From Coralliovum pocilloporae (GTDB taxonomy: Bacteria > Pseudomonadota > Alphaproteobacteria > Rhizobiales > Cohaesibacteraceae): a DNA stretch of 64,000 bases. Location: the NCBI RefSeq assembly GCF_030845175.1, contig NZ_CP132542.1:1368001-1432000 (forward strand). Reading direction: 5' to 3'. The translations under genes and the position numbers were made by a program. Below are positions 17,319-26,430 of the stretch, one piece after another (position 1 is the first letter of the stretch; each line of letters starts with the position of its first letter). Below the pieces are notes generated by a model. The model saw nothing but the letters and a program-made list of their open reading frames with translations. It was not told where the DNA came from and did not search any database.

Positions 17319-19028
17319 ATGGCCGACGCCAAAGATCCGAAGAAAACCGCAGACACCGTACAGGGTCAGTCCGAGAAGGTGAAGTCTGAGAAGGCAAAGT
17401 CAGGACAGGCGACCTCAGGCCAGACCACATCAAGTCAGGCCAAATCCAAGCCGCTGACAATTGATTTGCCAGCTAAGGATGTGAAAGAGGTCAAGGCTGA
17501 AGGACCTTCGGATCAGGACAAGGCCCCAGACAAGGCCTCGGACAAAACCTCGGACAAAGCCGCTCCGTCATCCTCGGCAAAGACAGACCCATCTTCGGAA
17601 AAGGCAAAGCCGGAGGCATCTCAGAAAACACCGGCTGACCCTGCAGAGAAGAAACCATCACAGCCTGCCTCATCGACAGCGGACCCGCAGAAGGCAAAGC
17701 CAGCAGAAGGCAGCAAGACAAAACCGGCAGCCACCACGCCCAGGACATCAACGCCCAATCTGGGCAAGAGCGATCCCAAACGGGCGGGCTCAACCACCAC
17801 GTCAGCCAGAAAAGACAGCGCACCTGTTTCAGAAACCCGTCAGCGCGCAGGCGGTTCTTCCTTTGGAAGTCTGCTCATAGCAGCGCTTATTGGCGGCGGT
17901 TTGACGCTTGGCGGCAATTATGCCCTTCAACAGCAGGGCTTTCTCTCCGCGACAGGCAGTCAGGCGTCACTCCCACAGGATCTGGAAACCCGCCTCGCCG
18001 CTCTGGAAGGCCGCCCGGCCGGTGTGACACCTGCAGACATCAGTGGTCTGTCCGCCAGTCTTGAAAGCGCCTTGCCTAAACTGGACGCACTTGAGGCACG
18101 GGTAGCAGAAATGGACCCAGCCGCCCGTCTTGATGCACTGGAAACCCGCGTCGCAGCAGCAAGCGCTGATCTTGATGCCATTACATCCGCCGTCTCATCC
18201 GGTGGAGCAGGTCCGGATGCAGCCCTTGAAACGCTCAGCAGCAGCATTGAGGAGCAATCAAAGGCTTTGGACAGTCTGACCGTGCGGCTTGATGCCCTGT
18301 CTGTCACACAAACAGATGCACCGGACAACACGGAAGCTCTGGCAGCGGTCAATCAGCAGATTGCCACACTGGCCGCAGATTTGAGCCAGCTCGCTTCTGA
18401 TCTGCAGGCACGCGCGTCATCTGACGACGTAACCGCTCTGGACGAACGTTTGACCGCTGTTGCAGCAGCCTCATCCAGCGCCGAAATCGCGGCTCTTGTT
18501 CGCCGGATGAACGGATTGGCCGGACTGGCCCTTGTCAGCCGCCTGCAGAATGACATGGCACACGGCAAAGCGCTCTCAGACCTTCTGGCTCTGAGTAAAT
18601 CCTATCTCACTGAAGAGGAAGCGACCGTTCTTGCATCCGGTGCCGCAGATGGCTTTGCAACATCAAAGGCCCTGTCTGATGCTTTCGCGCCGGTCCGCAA
18701 ATCGATAGAAGCACAATTGAACCGTGCTGATCCGGATGCCGGTCTGGTAGACAAGTTGCTTGCCAATGCAGGCTCTCTGGTTACCGTGCGCCCTGCTGGC
18801 ACCCCTGACGGGACAAGCCCTGAGGAAGTGCTGTCACGCATTGCCGGTCATCTGGATGCTGGAGATATCGAGGCAGCAGAAGCAAGCTGGGCGGATCTGC
18901 CATCCGATATTCGCGACAAAAATCCGGATTTCGGTGCCCGGCTGTCAGACGTTGCCCGCGCCCGCTCCGCGCTGAATACAGCACATACACGAGCCATTCA
19001 GGCTCTTTCCGTTTCAAATGCCGAATAG
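17319..19028 (+). CDS. Mitofilin/Mic60-like inner-membrane protein
   Basis: The product is about 569 residues. The first 180 residues are low-complexity, rich in Lys, Ser, Ala and Pro with short tandem units (DKAPDKASDKTSDKA). One membrane helix follows (SLLIAALIGGGLTLGGNYA, near residue 183). Then come coiled-coil heptads (repeated LDALEARVAEMD / LDALETRVAAAS) and a C-terminal helical region with a mitofilin-type signature. Alphaproteobacterial Mic60 shapes inner-membrane curvature. Its position between hemD and hemY is conserved in the class. ATG 17319 has AGAGG six bases upstream; ATG 17313 in the same frame is also possible. Confidence 0.85.
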   Translation: MADAKDPKKTADTVQGQSEKVKSEKAKSGQATSGQTTSSQAKSKPLTIDLPAKDVKEVKAEGPSDQDKAPDKASDKTSDKAAPSSSAKTDPSSEKAKPEASQKTPADPAEKKPSQPASSTADPQKAKPAEGSKTKPAATTPRTSTPNLGKSDPKRAGSTTTSARKDSAPVSETRQRAGGSSFGSLLIAALIGGGLTLGGNYALQQQGFLSATGSQASLPQDLETRLAALEGRPAGVTPADISGLSASLESALPKLDALEARVAEMDPAARLDALETRVAAASADLDAITSAVSSGGAGPDAALETLSSSIEEQSKALDSLTVRLDALSVTQTDAPDNTEALAAVNQQIATLAADLSQLASDLQARASSDDVTALDERLTAVAAASSSAEIAALVRRMNGLAGLALVSRLQNDMAHGKALSDLLALSKSYLTEEEATVLASGAADGFATSKALSDAFAPVRKSIEAQLNRADPDAGLVDKLLANAGSLVTVRPAGTPDGTSPEEVLSRIAGHLDAGDIEAAEASWADLPSDIRDKNPDFGARLSDVARARSALNTAHTRAIQALSVSNAE

Positions 19029-19040
19029 AAAGGCCGGTCG

Positions 19041-20729
19041 ATGATCCGTATTCTGATATTCATCGCCCTCATCTTTGCCTTGTCGATGGGATATGCATGG
19101 CTGGCCGACAGGCCTGGCACCGTCATCATCAACTGGCTCGACACAGAGATTGAACTCTCCGTTCTGGTGGGCATTAACGTGCTGATGGCCATTCTGGTGG
19201 CCGGAATCATCACATGGGGCATCATTCGCGGTATTTTCCGCACACCGGACGCGGTTCGCGGCTTCTTTCAGGCCCGTAGACGCGACAAGGGCTATGAAGC
19301 GCTCTCCCGCGGGTTCATTGCAGTGGGAGCCGGTGATCGTGCTCTGGCCCTGAAAGCCTCAAAGACCAGCCGGAAATTTCTGCCAGACGATTCCATGACC
19401 CTGATGCTTGAGGCACAAAGTGCCCAGCTGTCTGATGATTCAGATTCAGCCCGTGCTGCATTCGAGGCCATGCTGGAGCGTCCGGAAACGCGTCTGCTGG
19501 GTCTTCGTGGTCTGTTCATGGAAGCGCAAAGACATGGCGAAGCCGAGGCTGCCCGGCATTTTGCTGAAGAAGCGGTCAAGGCCGCGCCTGCTATTGCATG
19601 GGCGGGCAAGGCACTAATGGGTCATCAGATTACGGATGGCGACTGGTCCGGTGCATTGCAAACCCTCACGGGTCAGGGCAATGCCAAGCATATCGACAAG
19701 AAGACCCTCCGCAGACAGCGAGCCGTTCTTCTGACTGCACAGGGCCTGGAACTTGAGGCAGGTGAGCCGGAAAAAGCCAGGGCTCTGGCACTTGAAGCCC
19801 ACCGCCTCGCATCAGACCTGGTACCAGCCGCAGCTCTGGCCGGTCGCGTTCTCGGACGTCTGGGTGATCCCCGCAAGGCGGCCAAGATTATCGAAACCAC
19901 CTGGAAGAAAGCGCCTCATCCGGACCTGCTGGACGCTTATGAGAAAACCAAACCTGGCGAAAGCGGGCGCGAGCGCCTGCGTCGTGTCAGACATCTGGTG
20001 AAAACCAATCCTGATGACCGGGAAAGCCGCTTGGCAATCATCGGTGCACAGATGGTCGCTCAGAACTGGTCTGAAGCGCGCGCGCTTCTCGGCAAGACCC
20101 TGATGGAAGCGCCAACCCGGCAGGCTTGTGAGTTAATGGCACGCCTGGAACAGGATGAAAGCGGCAATGATGGTCGCGTGCGGGAATGGCTGTCCCGAGC
20201 CCTCAAGGCTCCGCGCGACAAGACATGGATTGCAGATGGTGTTGAATCCGAACAATGGGCACCCGTATCTCCTGTAACAGGTGCATTGGACGCATTCGAA
20301 TGGAAGGCACCACTCGAAGCACTATCCGCTGATGATGGCCTGATAATCGATGAGGCTATGCTCACCGCGCCAAAGCCTGCAGCTGAACCCGCTATGACAG
20401 CTCCCGAAACGGCGACGGCAGAAGAGACAGTGGCAGATGCGGAGATCATCGAAGACAACAAACCCTCTGAAGAGATAACACTGTCAGCAGAACCCACTGA
20501 ACCGGTCACATCACCATCATCCGAGGCAAGCACAAGCGAACCGGCTGAAGAGACCGATGCCAAACCGGAAGAAGCGGGCAAGGCAGAAGACGACACAAGC
20601 GCTGAGGCCACGGCAGCCGATGAGCCGGATGAACCTCAACCGGTTGAGTTCCCGCTGCCTCACGCCCCTGATGATCCGGGCCCTGCCCCGTCAGGAGATG
20701 ATGAACCAAAACGGGCGCGGCTGTTCTGA
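19041..20729 (+). CDS. hemY: HemY N-terminal domain / TPR protein
   Basis: This 562-residue protein has two N-terminal membrane helices (about residues 3-20 and 40-62), the HemY_N hallmark RGIFRTPDAVRGFFQARRRDKGYEALSRG split over residues 64-92, and TPR-like helical repeats to about 400. An acidic Pro/Glu/Ala/Thr-rich tail of about 150 residues follows. Despite the name, it is not protoporphyrinogen oxidase of the Bacillus HemY type; it is the proteobacterial HemY of uncertain role in heme metabolism. It starts 12 bases after the mitofilin stop. Confidence 0.88.
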   Translation: MIRILIFIALIFALSMGYAWLADRPGTVIINWLDTEIELSVLVGINVLMAILVAGIITWGIIRGIFRTPDAVRGFFQARRRDKGYEALSRGFIAVGAGDRALALKASKTSRKFLPDDSMTLMLEAQSAQLSDDSDSARAAFEAMLERPETRLLGLRGLFMEAQRHGEAEAARHFAEEAVKAAPAIAWAGKALMGHQITDGDWSGALQTLTGQGNAKHIDKKTLRRQRAVLLTAQGLELEAGEPEKARALALEAHRLASDLVPAAALAGRVLGRLGDPRKAAKIIETTWKKAPHPDLLDAYEKTKPGESGRERLRRVRHLVKTNPDDRESRLAIIGAQMVAQNWSEARALLGKTLMEAPTRQACELMARLEQDESGNDGRVREWLSRALKAPRDKTWIADGVESEQWAPVSPVTGALDAFEWKAPLEALSADDGLIIDEAMLTAPKPAAEPAMTAPETATAEETVADAEIIEDNKPSEEITLSAEPTEPVTSPSSEASTSEPAEETDAKPEEAGKAEDDTSAEATAADEPDEPQPVEFPLPHAPDDPGPAPSGDDEPKRARLF

Positions 20730-20800
20730 CAAAGAGCTCAGCCGCACACGGATGAGCCGCTGTAGAGAAGTGGGAGAAATCCGTTTTACACCCTTGCCAA

Positions 20801-20831
20801 AACGGGCGCATCAGAGTATCAAGCGCCCGTT
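20801..20831 (-). terminator. Possible terminator hairpin between hemY and tRNA-Thr
   Basis: AACGGGCGC and GCGCCCGTT form a perfect 9-bp stem with a 13-base loop. On the minus strand it is followed by TTTTGG and could stop leftward readthrough; on the plus strand there is no T run. Its role is unclear. Confidence 0.35.
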
Positions 20832-20867
20832 CCCTGTGAGTTTTCCCAACTGACAGGATACCGGTTA

Positions 20868-20943
20868 GCCGCAATAGCTCAGTTGGTAGAGCATCGCATT
20901 CGTAATGCGGGGGTCGGGGGTTCGAGTCCCTCTTGCGGCACCA
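20868..20943 (+). tRNA. tRNA-Thr (anticodon CGT)
   Basis: The 76-base gene folds as a cloverleaf. The acceptor stem is GCCGCAA/TTGCGGC, the D arm is GCTC-AGTTGGTAGA-GAGC-like, the anticodon loop is TTCGTAA with CGT at the centre, the T arm is GGGGG-TTCGAGT-CCCTC, the discriminator is A, and CCA is encoded. It reads ACG codons. It marks the right edge of the hem block and the left edge of the accessory-looking region. Confidence 0.96.
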
Positions 20944-21068
20944 CTCTTTACCAGTCATGTAAGAGCTGCACCGCAGGTTCAATCTGCAGTGCTTTCGCGA
21001 GTGACCGTTGCAGCAGGCTACAACTTTTGAATTTCGCAGACCCAGCAGTGATCCGGAAAGACTGGTCG

Positions 21069-22859
21069 CTAGACAAACAGGTCAACCTTCTCGAACTTCG
21101 TTACGTCAACAAGCCCAAGGTCGGAAATTCTGATTTCTGGGATAACAACCAAAGCAAGCAACGAATGCTGCATATAAGCATTGTTGAGCTTACAGCCGCA
21201 GTTCTCCATCGCCGCAACCATTGATGCTGCCTTGTTGGCAACGACTTCGGCGCGCTCGTCCGACATCAGTCCAGCAATGGCCAATTCCACAGTCGCCAGT
21301 TCCTGACCTTGCGAAAACACCGTGATACCACCTCCCACTTTACCCAGGTGGTTTGCTGCAGCTGCCATGTCCTCTTTCGAAGTGCCGACGACAATCATGT
21401 GGTGGCTGTCATGCGCTACAGTCGAGGCGATTGCGCAGGGTGTGTCATAGCCAAAGCCAGAGACGAACCCGTTCACCACACCACCGGTCCCGCGATGACG
21501 TTCAACGAGGGCGATCTGGCAAATATCTCTGTCATTGTCCATTTGCACCAGACCATCCTTGACCGGAAGACTCGCCTCAAGCGCACGGGTCGGCGCCTGG
21601 TTCTCGATTACACCGATCACGCGTGCTGTTACTTCTGCGGCACCTTCAGGGGCGTAGATATTAAAGTCGTCTGCCGACAATTTCTTGCCGAGGTTAACCG
21701 TACCCTTTGCGAAGTCCGGGTAGTTCGCTTCAGGGATATCAGCGGTCAAAACGCCGTTTTCCGCCAGCACCTCCCCCTGTGCCATGACCATTTCAACCGG
21801 CAGTGTTGGCAGATCGGAGGTAAGAATGATATCTGCCCGACGGCCCGGCGCGATTGAACCAACATCCCGCTCCATACCGAAATGCTGTGCGGTATTGAGT
21901 GTTGCCATCTGAATAGCCGTCACTGGCTTGACACCTTGGGCAATCGCATGGCGTACCACTCTGTTCATGTGCCCTTCGTGAACAAGGGTACCGGAATGAC
22001 TGTCGTCAGTGCAGAGTATGAAGTTGCGCGGATCGAGCCCGTCCTCTGTGACTGCCTTGATCTGCTCGGCTACATCATACCAGGCCGACCCCAAACGCAG
22101 CATGGCCCGCATACCCTGCCGGATACGTGCAATCGGATCTTCCTTACGCGTTCCTTCATGGTCGTCTGCGGGGCCACCGGCCACGTATCCGTGAAACATC
22201 AGCCCAAGGTCGGGGGAGGCATAATGGCCACCCACGGTTTTTCCTGCCAGTTGCGTTGCTCCGATCTCGCCAATCATTTTGGGATCATTCATGGCGACAC
22301 CCGGAAAATTCATCATCTCACCCAGCCCGCAGGTTTGCGGCCAGGTCAGAGCTTCGGTCACATCCTCAACACTGAATTCAGCTCCTGCATTTTCAAGACC
22401 CGGAGCAGATGGCACACAGGAGGGAACCTGCACCTGCACATTGATCGGCAGGCTGGCGGCATCATCATGCATCAGCCGCACGCCTGGAAGCCCAAGCACA
22501 TTGGCAATCTCGTGCGGATCAATGAACATCGAAGTCGTGCCATGTGGAATGACTGCACGGGCAAATTCCGTGACGGTGACCATGCCACTTTCAACATGCA
22601 TGTGCGCATCACAGAGACCGGGCACCATATAGCGTCCATTGGCCTCGATTACCCTGGTCTGATCACCAACTGTATGTCCGGCATCCGGCCCGACATAAGC
22701 GATCCGACCCATCGTGATGGCAATGTCCGTATCTGGAATAATCTCTCCAGAATAGACATTGACCCATTTGCCACCGCGGATAACGCTATCTGCCGATGTC
22801 CGACCCATGGCAACATCAATAAGGCGGGGTGCAGCTTCGGTCCAGGTAGGAACAGGCAT
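21069..22859 (-). CDS. ade: Adenine deaminase
   Basis: This 596-residue amidohydrolase converts adenine to hypoxanthine and ammonia. The canonical family motifs are present: GLCDAHMHVESG (metal-binding HxH near residues 86-88), IDPHEIANVLG (114-122), GEMMNFPGV with a metal-bridging Glu (near 181), GHYASP, DDHEGT, and CTDDSHSG (near 283). The C-terminal domain has HDSHHMIVVG. SD GGAG is 6 bases upstream. It is the last gene of a leftward operon whose transporter genes would supply purines or nucleosides. Confidence 0.93.
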   Translation of the reverse strand: MPVPTWTEAAPRLIDVAMGRTSADSVIRGGKWVNVYSGEIIPDTDIAITMGRIAYVGPDAGHTVGDQTRVIEANGRYMVPGLCDAHMHVESGMVTVTEFARAVIPHGTTSMFIDPHEIANVLGLPGVRLMHDDAASLPINVQVQVPSCVPSAPGLENAGAEFSVEDVTEALTWPQTCGLGEMMNFPGVAMNDPKMIGEIGATQLAGKTVGGHYASPDLGLMFHGYVAGGPADDHEGTRKEDPIARIRQGMRAMLRLGSAWYDVAEQIKAVTEDGLDPRNFILCTDDSHSGTLVHEGHMNRVVRHAIAQGVKPVTAIQMATLNTAQHFGMERDVGSIAPGRRADIILTSDLPTLPVEMVMAQGEVLAENGVLTADIPEANYPDFAKGTVNLGKKLSADDFNIYAPEGAAEVTARVIGVIENQAPTRALEASLPVKDGLVQMDNDRDICQIALVERHRGTGGVVNGFVSGFGYDTPCAIASTVAHDSHHMIVVGTSKEDMAAAANHLGKVGGGITVFSQGQELATVELAIAGLMSDERAEVVANKAASMVAAMENCGCKLNNAYMQHSLLALVVIPEIRISDLGLVDVTKFEKVDLFV

Positions 22860-22871
22860 GGGAACTCCAGT

Positions 22872-23804
22872 CTAGTGTCTTAGGTAAGGAACGCCGAGTT
22901 TGGCAGGTTGGCCGGAACTGCTGCGGATCATCACCAGTAAGAGGATCGAGGCGACATAGGGCAGCATCAGGAAAAACTGGTAGGGGACGTTGACGCCCAC
23001 GCCCTGCGCGTGGACCGCAAGACTGTCCAGAATGGCAAAGACCAGCACTGCGATCATCGTTCGAACCGGCCGCCAGTTTCCGGCAATCACTGCCACGATA
23101 GCCAGCCAGCCACGCCCGCCAGAAATATCGGGCCGGAACTGATCGGCAAAAGCGAACATCAGGAATGCACCACCCAGGGCAGTCAAAGCCGATCCGAACA
23201 GAAGTGCGCTGTACTGCCGCTTGGCAACAGACAGGCCTTTAGCTTCCAGAAACTGCGGATTTTCACCAGCGGCACGGGTTTCCAACCCATAGGTCGTGCG
23301 TCGCAGAAAAAAGGCAATGAATGGAATGCTGAGAAATGCCACATAGGTCAGCAAATGCTGATCAAACAAGATTGGCCCCAACACCGGGATGTCCGATAAA
23401 AGCGGGATAGGGCTTTTGTCGATAGTGTCATAGGTGGGTGGTTTACCACCGCCGACATAACTGCGGAACCAGAACAGCGTCAGACCGCTGGCCAGAAGGT
23501 TAAACCCAAGGCCCGTGACAAAGTGATCGACCCGCAACGTCACAGTCAGGAAACCGATCAGCAGACCCGCGACCAACCCGCCGGCTATAGCAGTCAGCCC
23601 CGCCAGAACAGGCGAACCAGTCGCAACCATGGCAAGGTAAGCCATCAGGCAACCGGTCAGCATCGTGCCTTCAACACCCATGTTCCAGATGCCAGCCCGT
23701 TCGGTTACCAGTTCACCAATGGCCGCCAGAAGGATGACGGTTGCCACTCCCATGGCCGCAACCATGATGGACATCAGGATTTCAGGAGAAAGCAATGCAG
23801 TCAT
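22872..23804 (-). CDS. BMP-type nucleoside ABC transporter permease (second permease)
   Basis: This 310-residue BPD_transp_2 family permease has eight to nine membrane segments and the cytoplasmic coupling region TTYGLETRAAGENPQFLEAKGLSVAKRQY. GIWNMGVEGTMLTGCL is the family's N-terminal landmark. In the NupNOPQ-like systems it pairs with a second permease. It starts in an ATGA overlap with the preceding permease, with SD GGAGG, and lies 12 bases before the adenine deaminase gene. Confidence 0.9.
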   Translation of the reverse strand: MTALLSPEILMSIMVAAMGVATVILLAAIGELVTERAGIWNMGVEGTMLTGCLMAYLAMVATGSPVLAGLTAIAGGLVAGLLIGFLTVTLRVDHFVTGLGFNLLASGLTLFWFRSYVGGGKPPTYDTIDKSPIPLLSDIPVLGPILFDQHLLTYVAFLSIPFIAFFLRRTTYGLETRAAGENPQFLEAKGLSVAKRQYSALLFGSALTALGGAFLMFAFADQFRPDISGGRGWLAIVAVIAGNWRPVRTMIAVLVFAILDSLAVHAQGVGVNVPYQFFLMLPYVASILLLVMIRSSSGQPAKLGVPYLRH

Positions 23805-24868
23805 TGCGCAACCCTCCTGAACTGAATGGAGTAACGGACAAGGACCGATGCGCTCAGAAAGAACAGCAGCAGAATGCCTTGCATGGCAGGGACAAGTGAA
23901 GGTGGGATGTCAGATAGAACATTCATGTAAAGCGACCCGTTGGCTAGCGCCCCGAACAAAAGTGCTGCGATCACTGTGCCGATAGGATTGAGGCCGCCAA
24001 TCATGCCAACAATGATGCCGGTAAAGCCTAGGCCAGTCATCACATCTCCGCGCAGGCGGTAATTGACACCAAATATCTCGGACACGCCCGCCAGTGCAGC
24101 CAGTGCACCACTGAAGCACATCACCACCAGTACGGTTCTGGTGACGTTGACGCCCTTGAACCGCAAGGCTGTCGGATTGAACCCAAGCGCTCGGATTTCA
24201 AAACCCAGTGGAGTTTTCTTGAGGATGACCCAACACAAAGCAGCCGCCAGCAAGGCCAGAACGAATCCAAAGTGCAGCTTTACTTCAGCGATAATAAGAG
24301 GCAGTCGGATGTTTTCCGAAAAAACGGGTGTCTGATGGTAGGAAGTGCTGCCTTCCTCAGTCCAGGGTCCACCAGCCAGCAGATAAGACAGCAGATAAAC
24401 GATCACATAGTTCAGCATCACAGTCGAAATGATTTCATTGACCTGAAAGCGGGTCTTGAGCCATCCACAAAGTCCACCCATGACCGCACCACCCAACATG
24501 GCGGCCACCAGAATGGCAGGGACAGCGATCCATCCTGTCACAGCCCCTAATACAAGACTGATCCAGTATCCACACATCGCCCCGGCAAACATCTGACCTT
24601 CTTGTCCGATGCTCCAGATTTCCGCACGAAACGCGATCACGGTGGCAAGCCCGGTAAAAATCAATGGCGTTGCGGCGACCAGACTTTGCAACAGGGCTTC
24701 CTGGCTGCCAAAAGCACCTTCGTAGAGGGCACCGAAGCCTTCGGTCACACTGGCACCGCTGAGCGCGATGAGCAACGCTGAGGTGGCAAATCCGCATATC
24801 AGAGCAAGAACATAGGCAAGAGCCTGCGCCTGCCAGCCTACGGAAGAACGGGGGGAAATCTCGATCAC
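23801..24868 (-). CDS. BMP-type nucleoside ABC transporter permease (first permease)
   Basis: The 355-residue permease has WSIGQEGQMFAGAMCGYW near residue 86 and the coupling loop KTPLGFEIRALGFNPTALRFKGVNV, the pair of signatures seen in YufP/NupP-like permeases. The start is GTG 24868, overlapping the ATPase stop (GTGA), with GAGG 7 bases upstream. Together with its neighbour it forms the heterodimeric membrane channel. Confidence 0.9.
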   Translation of the reverse strand: MIEISPRSSVGWQAQALAYVLALICGFATSALLIALSGASVTEGFGALYEGAFGSQEALLQSLVAATPLIFTGLATVIAFRAEIWSIGQEGQMFAGAMCGYWISLVLGAVTGWIAVPAILVAAMLGGAVMGGLCGWLKTRFQVNEIISTVMLNYVIVYLLSYLLAGGPWTEEGSTSYHQTPVFSENIRLPLIIAEVKLHFGFVLALLAAALCWVILKKTPLGFEIRALGFNPTALRFKGVNVTRTVLVVMCFSGALAALAGVSEIFGVNYRLRGDVMTGLGFTGIIVGMIGGLNPIGTVIAALLFGALANGSLYMNVLSDIPPSLVPAMQGILLLFFLSASVLVRYSIQFRRVAQ

Positions 24869-26373
24869 GCTGTGACCTCGCTGGCTCTGCCTGCCATCAG
24901 CAGGCCGATTTCTTCCAGATTGGTAGTATCTGTTTCAACAACACCCATCAGACGCCCTTGAAACAGGACACCAATCCGGTCGCAAAGTTTCATGAGATCC
25001 TCAAGTTCAGACGACGCAATCAGCACCGCGACCCCCTCGGCCCGCTTCTCAAGCAATCGCGTGTGGATGTATTCAATCACACCCACATCCAGACCTCGGG
25101 TCGGCTGATTAGCCAGTAGAACCTTGGTTGCCAGCCGCTTTTCGCGAGCCAGGATCACGCGCTGAGCGTTGCCGCCTGAGAGGTTTTCAGTCGGAGTCTC
25201 GGGTGATGGGGCAGAAATCTGAAACTCGTTGATCATCCTGATCGCCGTGTCCCGGATTTTCGGGAAGTCCAGGAAGGCCTTGCGTACATAGGTCCCCCGA
25301 TGGTCGCCCAGGATCAAGTTTTCCTCGATTGACATTTCGGGAACCAGGCCTTCAAGGAACCGGTCATCGGGAATATGACCCAACCCCATATCCTTGATTA
25401 CGCGGGCGCTCATGCCGCCGATATCGGTATCGTCGAGCATGATCTGCCCACCTGCCGGCGTGCGCACTCCCGCGATGACCTCCATCAATGGGTTTTGCCC
25501 GTTTCCGGCGACACCCGCGATACCAAAGATTTCACCCTGATGGACCGTCAGTGACACGTTGTCCAGATCAGGAACCTGTCCCGTTCCGGCAACTGTAACA
25601 TTTTTCAGAACCAGCCACGGAGGACCGGTTGGCGTCTTGTCCCGAACCTTTACCTCCAGATCACGACCAACCATCAGACGGGTCAGTTCTTCGGGTGTAG
25701 TCTCTGTCGTCGACCTGATGCCAACCACCTTACCCTGTCGTAAAACGGCGACTCTATCCGCCTGCATTACTTCGTCCAGAAAGTGCGAGATAAGAATCAG
25801 CGCAACGCCATCAGCCTTGAGTTTGTCTATGATACGGAACAGTTTCTTCGAATTCTCGACATCAAGCGTTGCTGTCGGTTCGTCCAGGATCAGGACATCG
25901 GCATCAAAATACAGCGCCTTGAGCAATTCAGCCCATTGCCGTTCACCTACAGACAGATCACGCACCAGCGCATTCGGGTTAATCTCGATCCCGTAGCTGT
26001 CGCAAATCTGACGCAATTTCTTTTCTGCCTCATCATATTGAACGATCAGGCCTCTCTCCGACCCGATGACGATGTTCTCCAGAACCGTAAAGTCCGGGAC
26101 GAGAACAAAGTGCTGATGGACCAGGCCAATCCCCTGACGGATGGCATCCGCCGCAGAGGCCATTTTCAACGACGCGCCCTTGAAGAGGATATCGCCGCTG
26201 TCAGGTGGAAAAAGCCCCGTCAGACAGGCCGACAGCGTTGATTTTCCAGCGCCATTCTCACCAAAAAGGCACAGGAGTTCACCGGAATCGACCGTAAAGC
26301 TGATGTCGTGATTGGCGCGCACAGGGCCGAAACTCTTGCAAAGGTTCCGCGCCTCAAGGGTTGGCGATGACAT
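24865..26373 (-). CDS. BMP-type nucleoside ABC transporter ATP-binding protein (two ABC domains)
   Basis: The 502-residue protein holds two fused ATPase domains. The first has Walker A GENGAGKST, signature LSVGERQWAELLKAL and Walker B VLILDEPTA. The second has a degenerate Walker A region (GIAGVAGNGQNPLME), signature LSGGNAQRVILARE and QPTRGLDVG. This asymmetric layout is typical of YufO/NupO and other sugar- or nucleoside-type importers. ATG 26373 has AGGAA 8 bases upstream; the frame extends 12 codons further without an SD. Confidence 0.93.
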   Translation of the reverse strand: MSSPTLEARNLCKSFGPVRANHDISFTVDSGELLCLFGENGAGKSTLSACLTGLFPPDSGDILFKGASLKMASAADAIRQGIGLVHQHFVLVPDFTVLENIVIGSERGLIVQYDEAEKKLRQICDSYGIEINPNALVRDLSVGERQWAELLKALYFDADVLILDEPTATLDVENSKKLFRIIDKLKADGVALILISHFLDEVMQADRVAVLRQGKVVGIRSTTETTPEELTRLMVGRDLEVKVRDKTPTGPPWLVLKNVTVAGTGQVPDLDNVSLTVHQGEIFGIAGVAGNGQNPLMEVIAGVRTPAGGQIMLDDTDIGGMSARVIKDMGLGHIPDDRFLEGLVPEMSIEENLILGDHRGTYVRKAFLDFPKIRDTAIRMINEFQISAPSPETPTENLSGGNAQRVILAREKRLATKVLLANQPTRGLDVGVIEYIHTRLLEKRAEGVAVLIASSELEDLMKLCDRIGVLFQGRLMGVVETDTTNLEEIGLLMAGRASEVTA

Positions 26374-26430
26374 GGAAAGTTCCTGGAAGTAAGAAAGGCT
26401 CTTCGCCAAAGCGAAGAGCCAGGAATTCGA

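Noticed and set aside
20868..20943. tRNA-Thr as an attachment site of an integrated element
   Set aside because: No integrase gene and no second copy of the tRNA 3' end were noticed near 45.7 kb or elsewhere in the window.
21882..22883. 333-codon open frame on the plus strand opposite adenine deaminase
   Set aside because: The minus-strand gene has full family motifs; the plus frame translates to a His/Cys/Arg-rich sequence with no domain.
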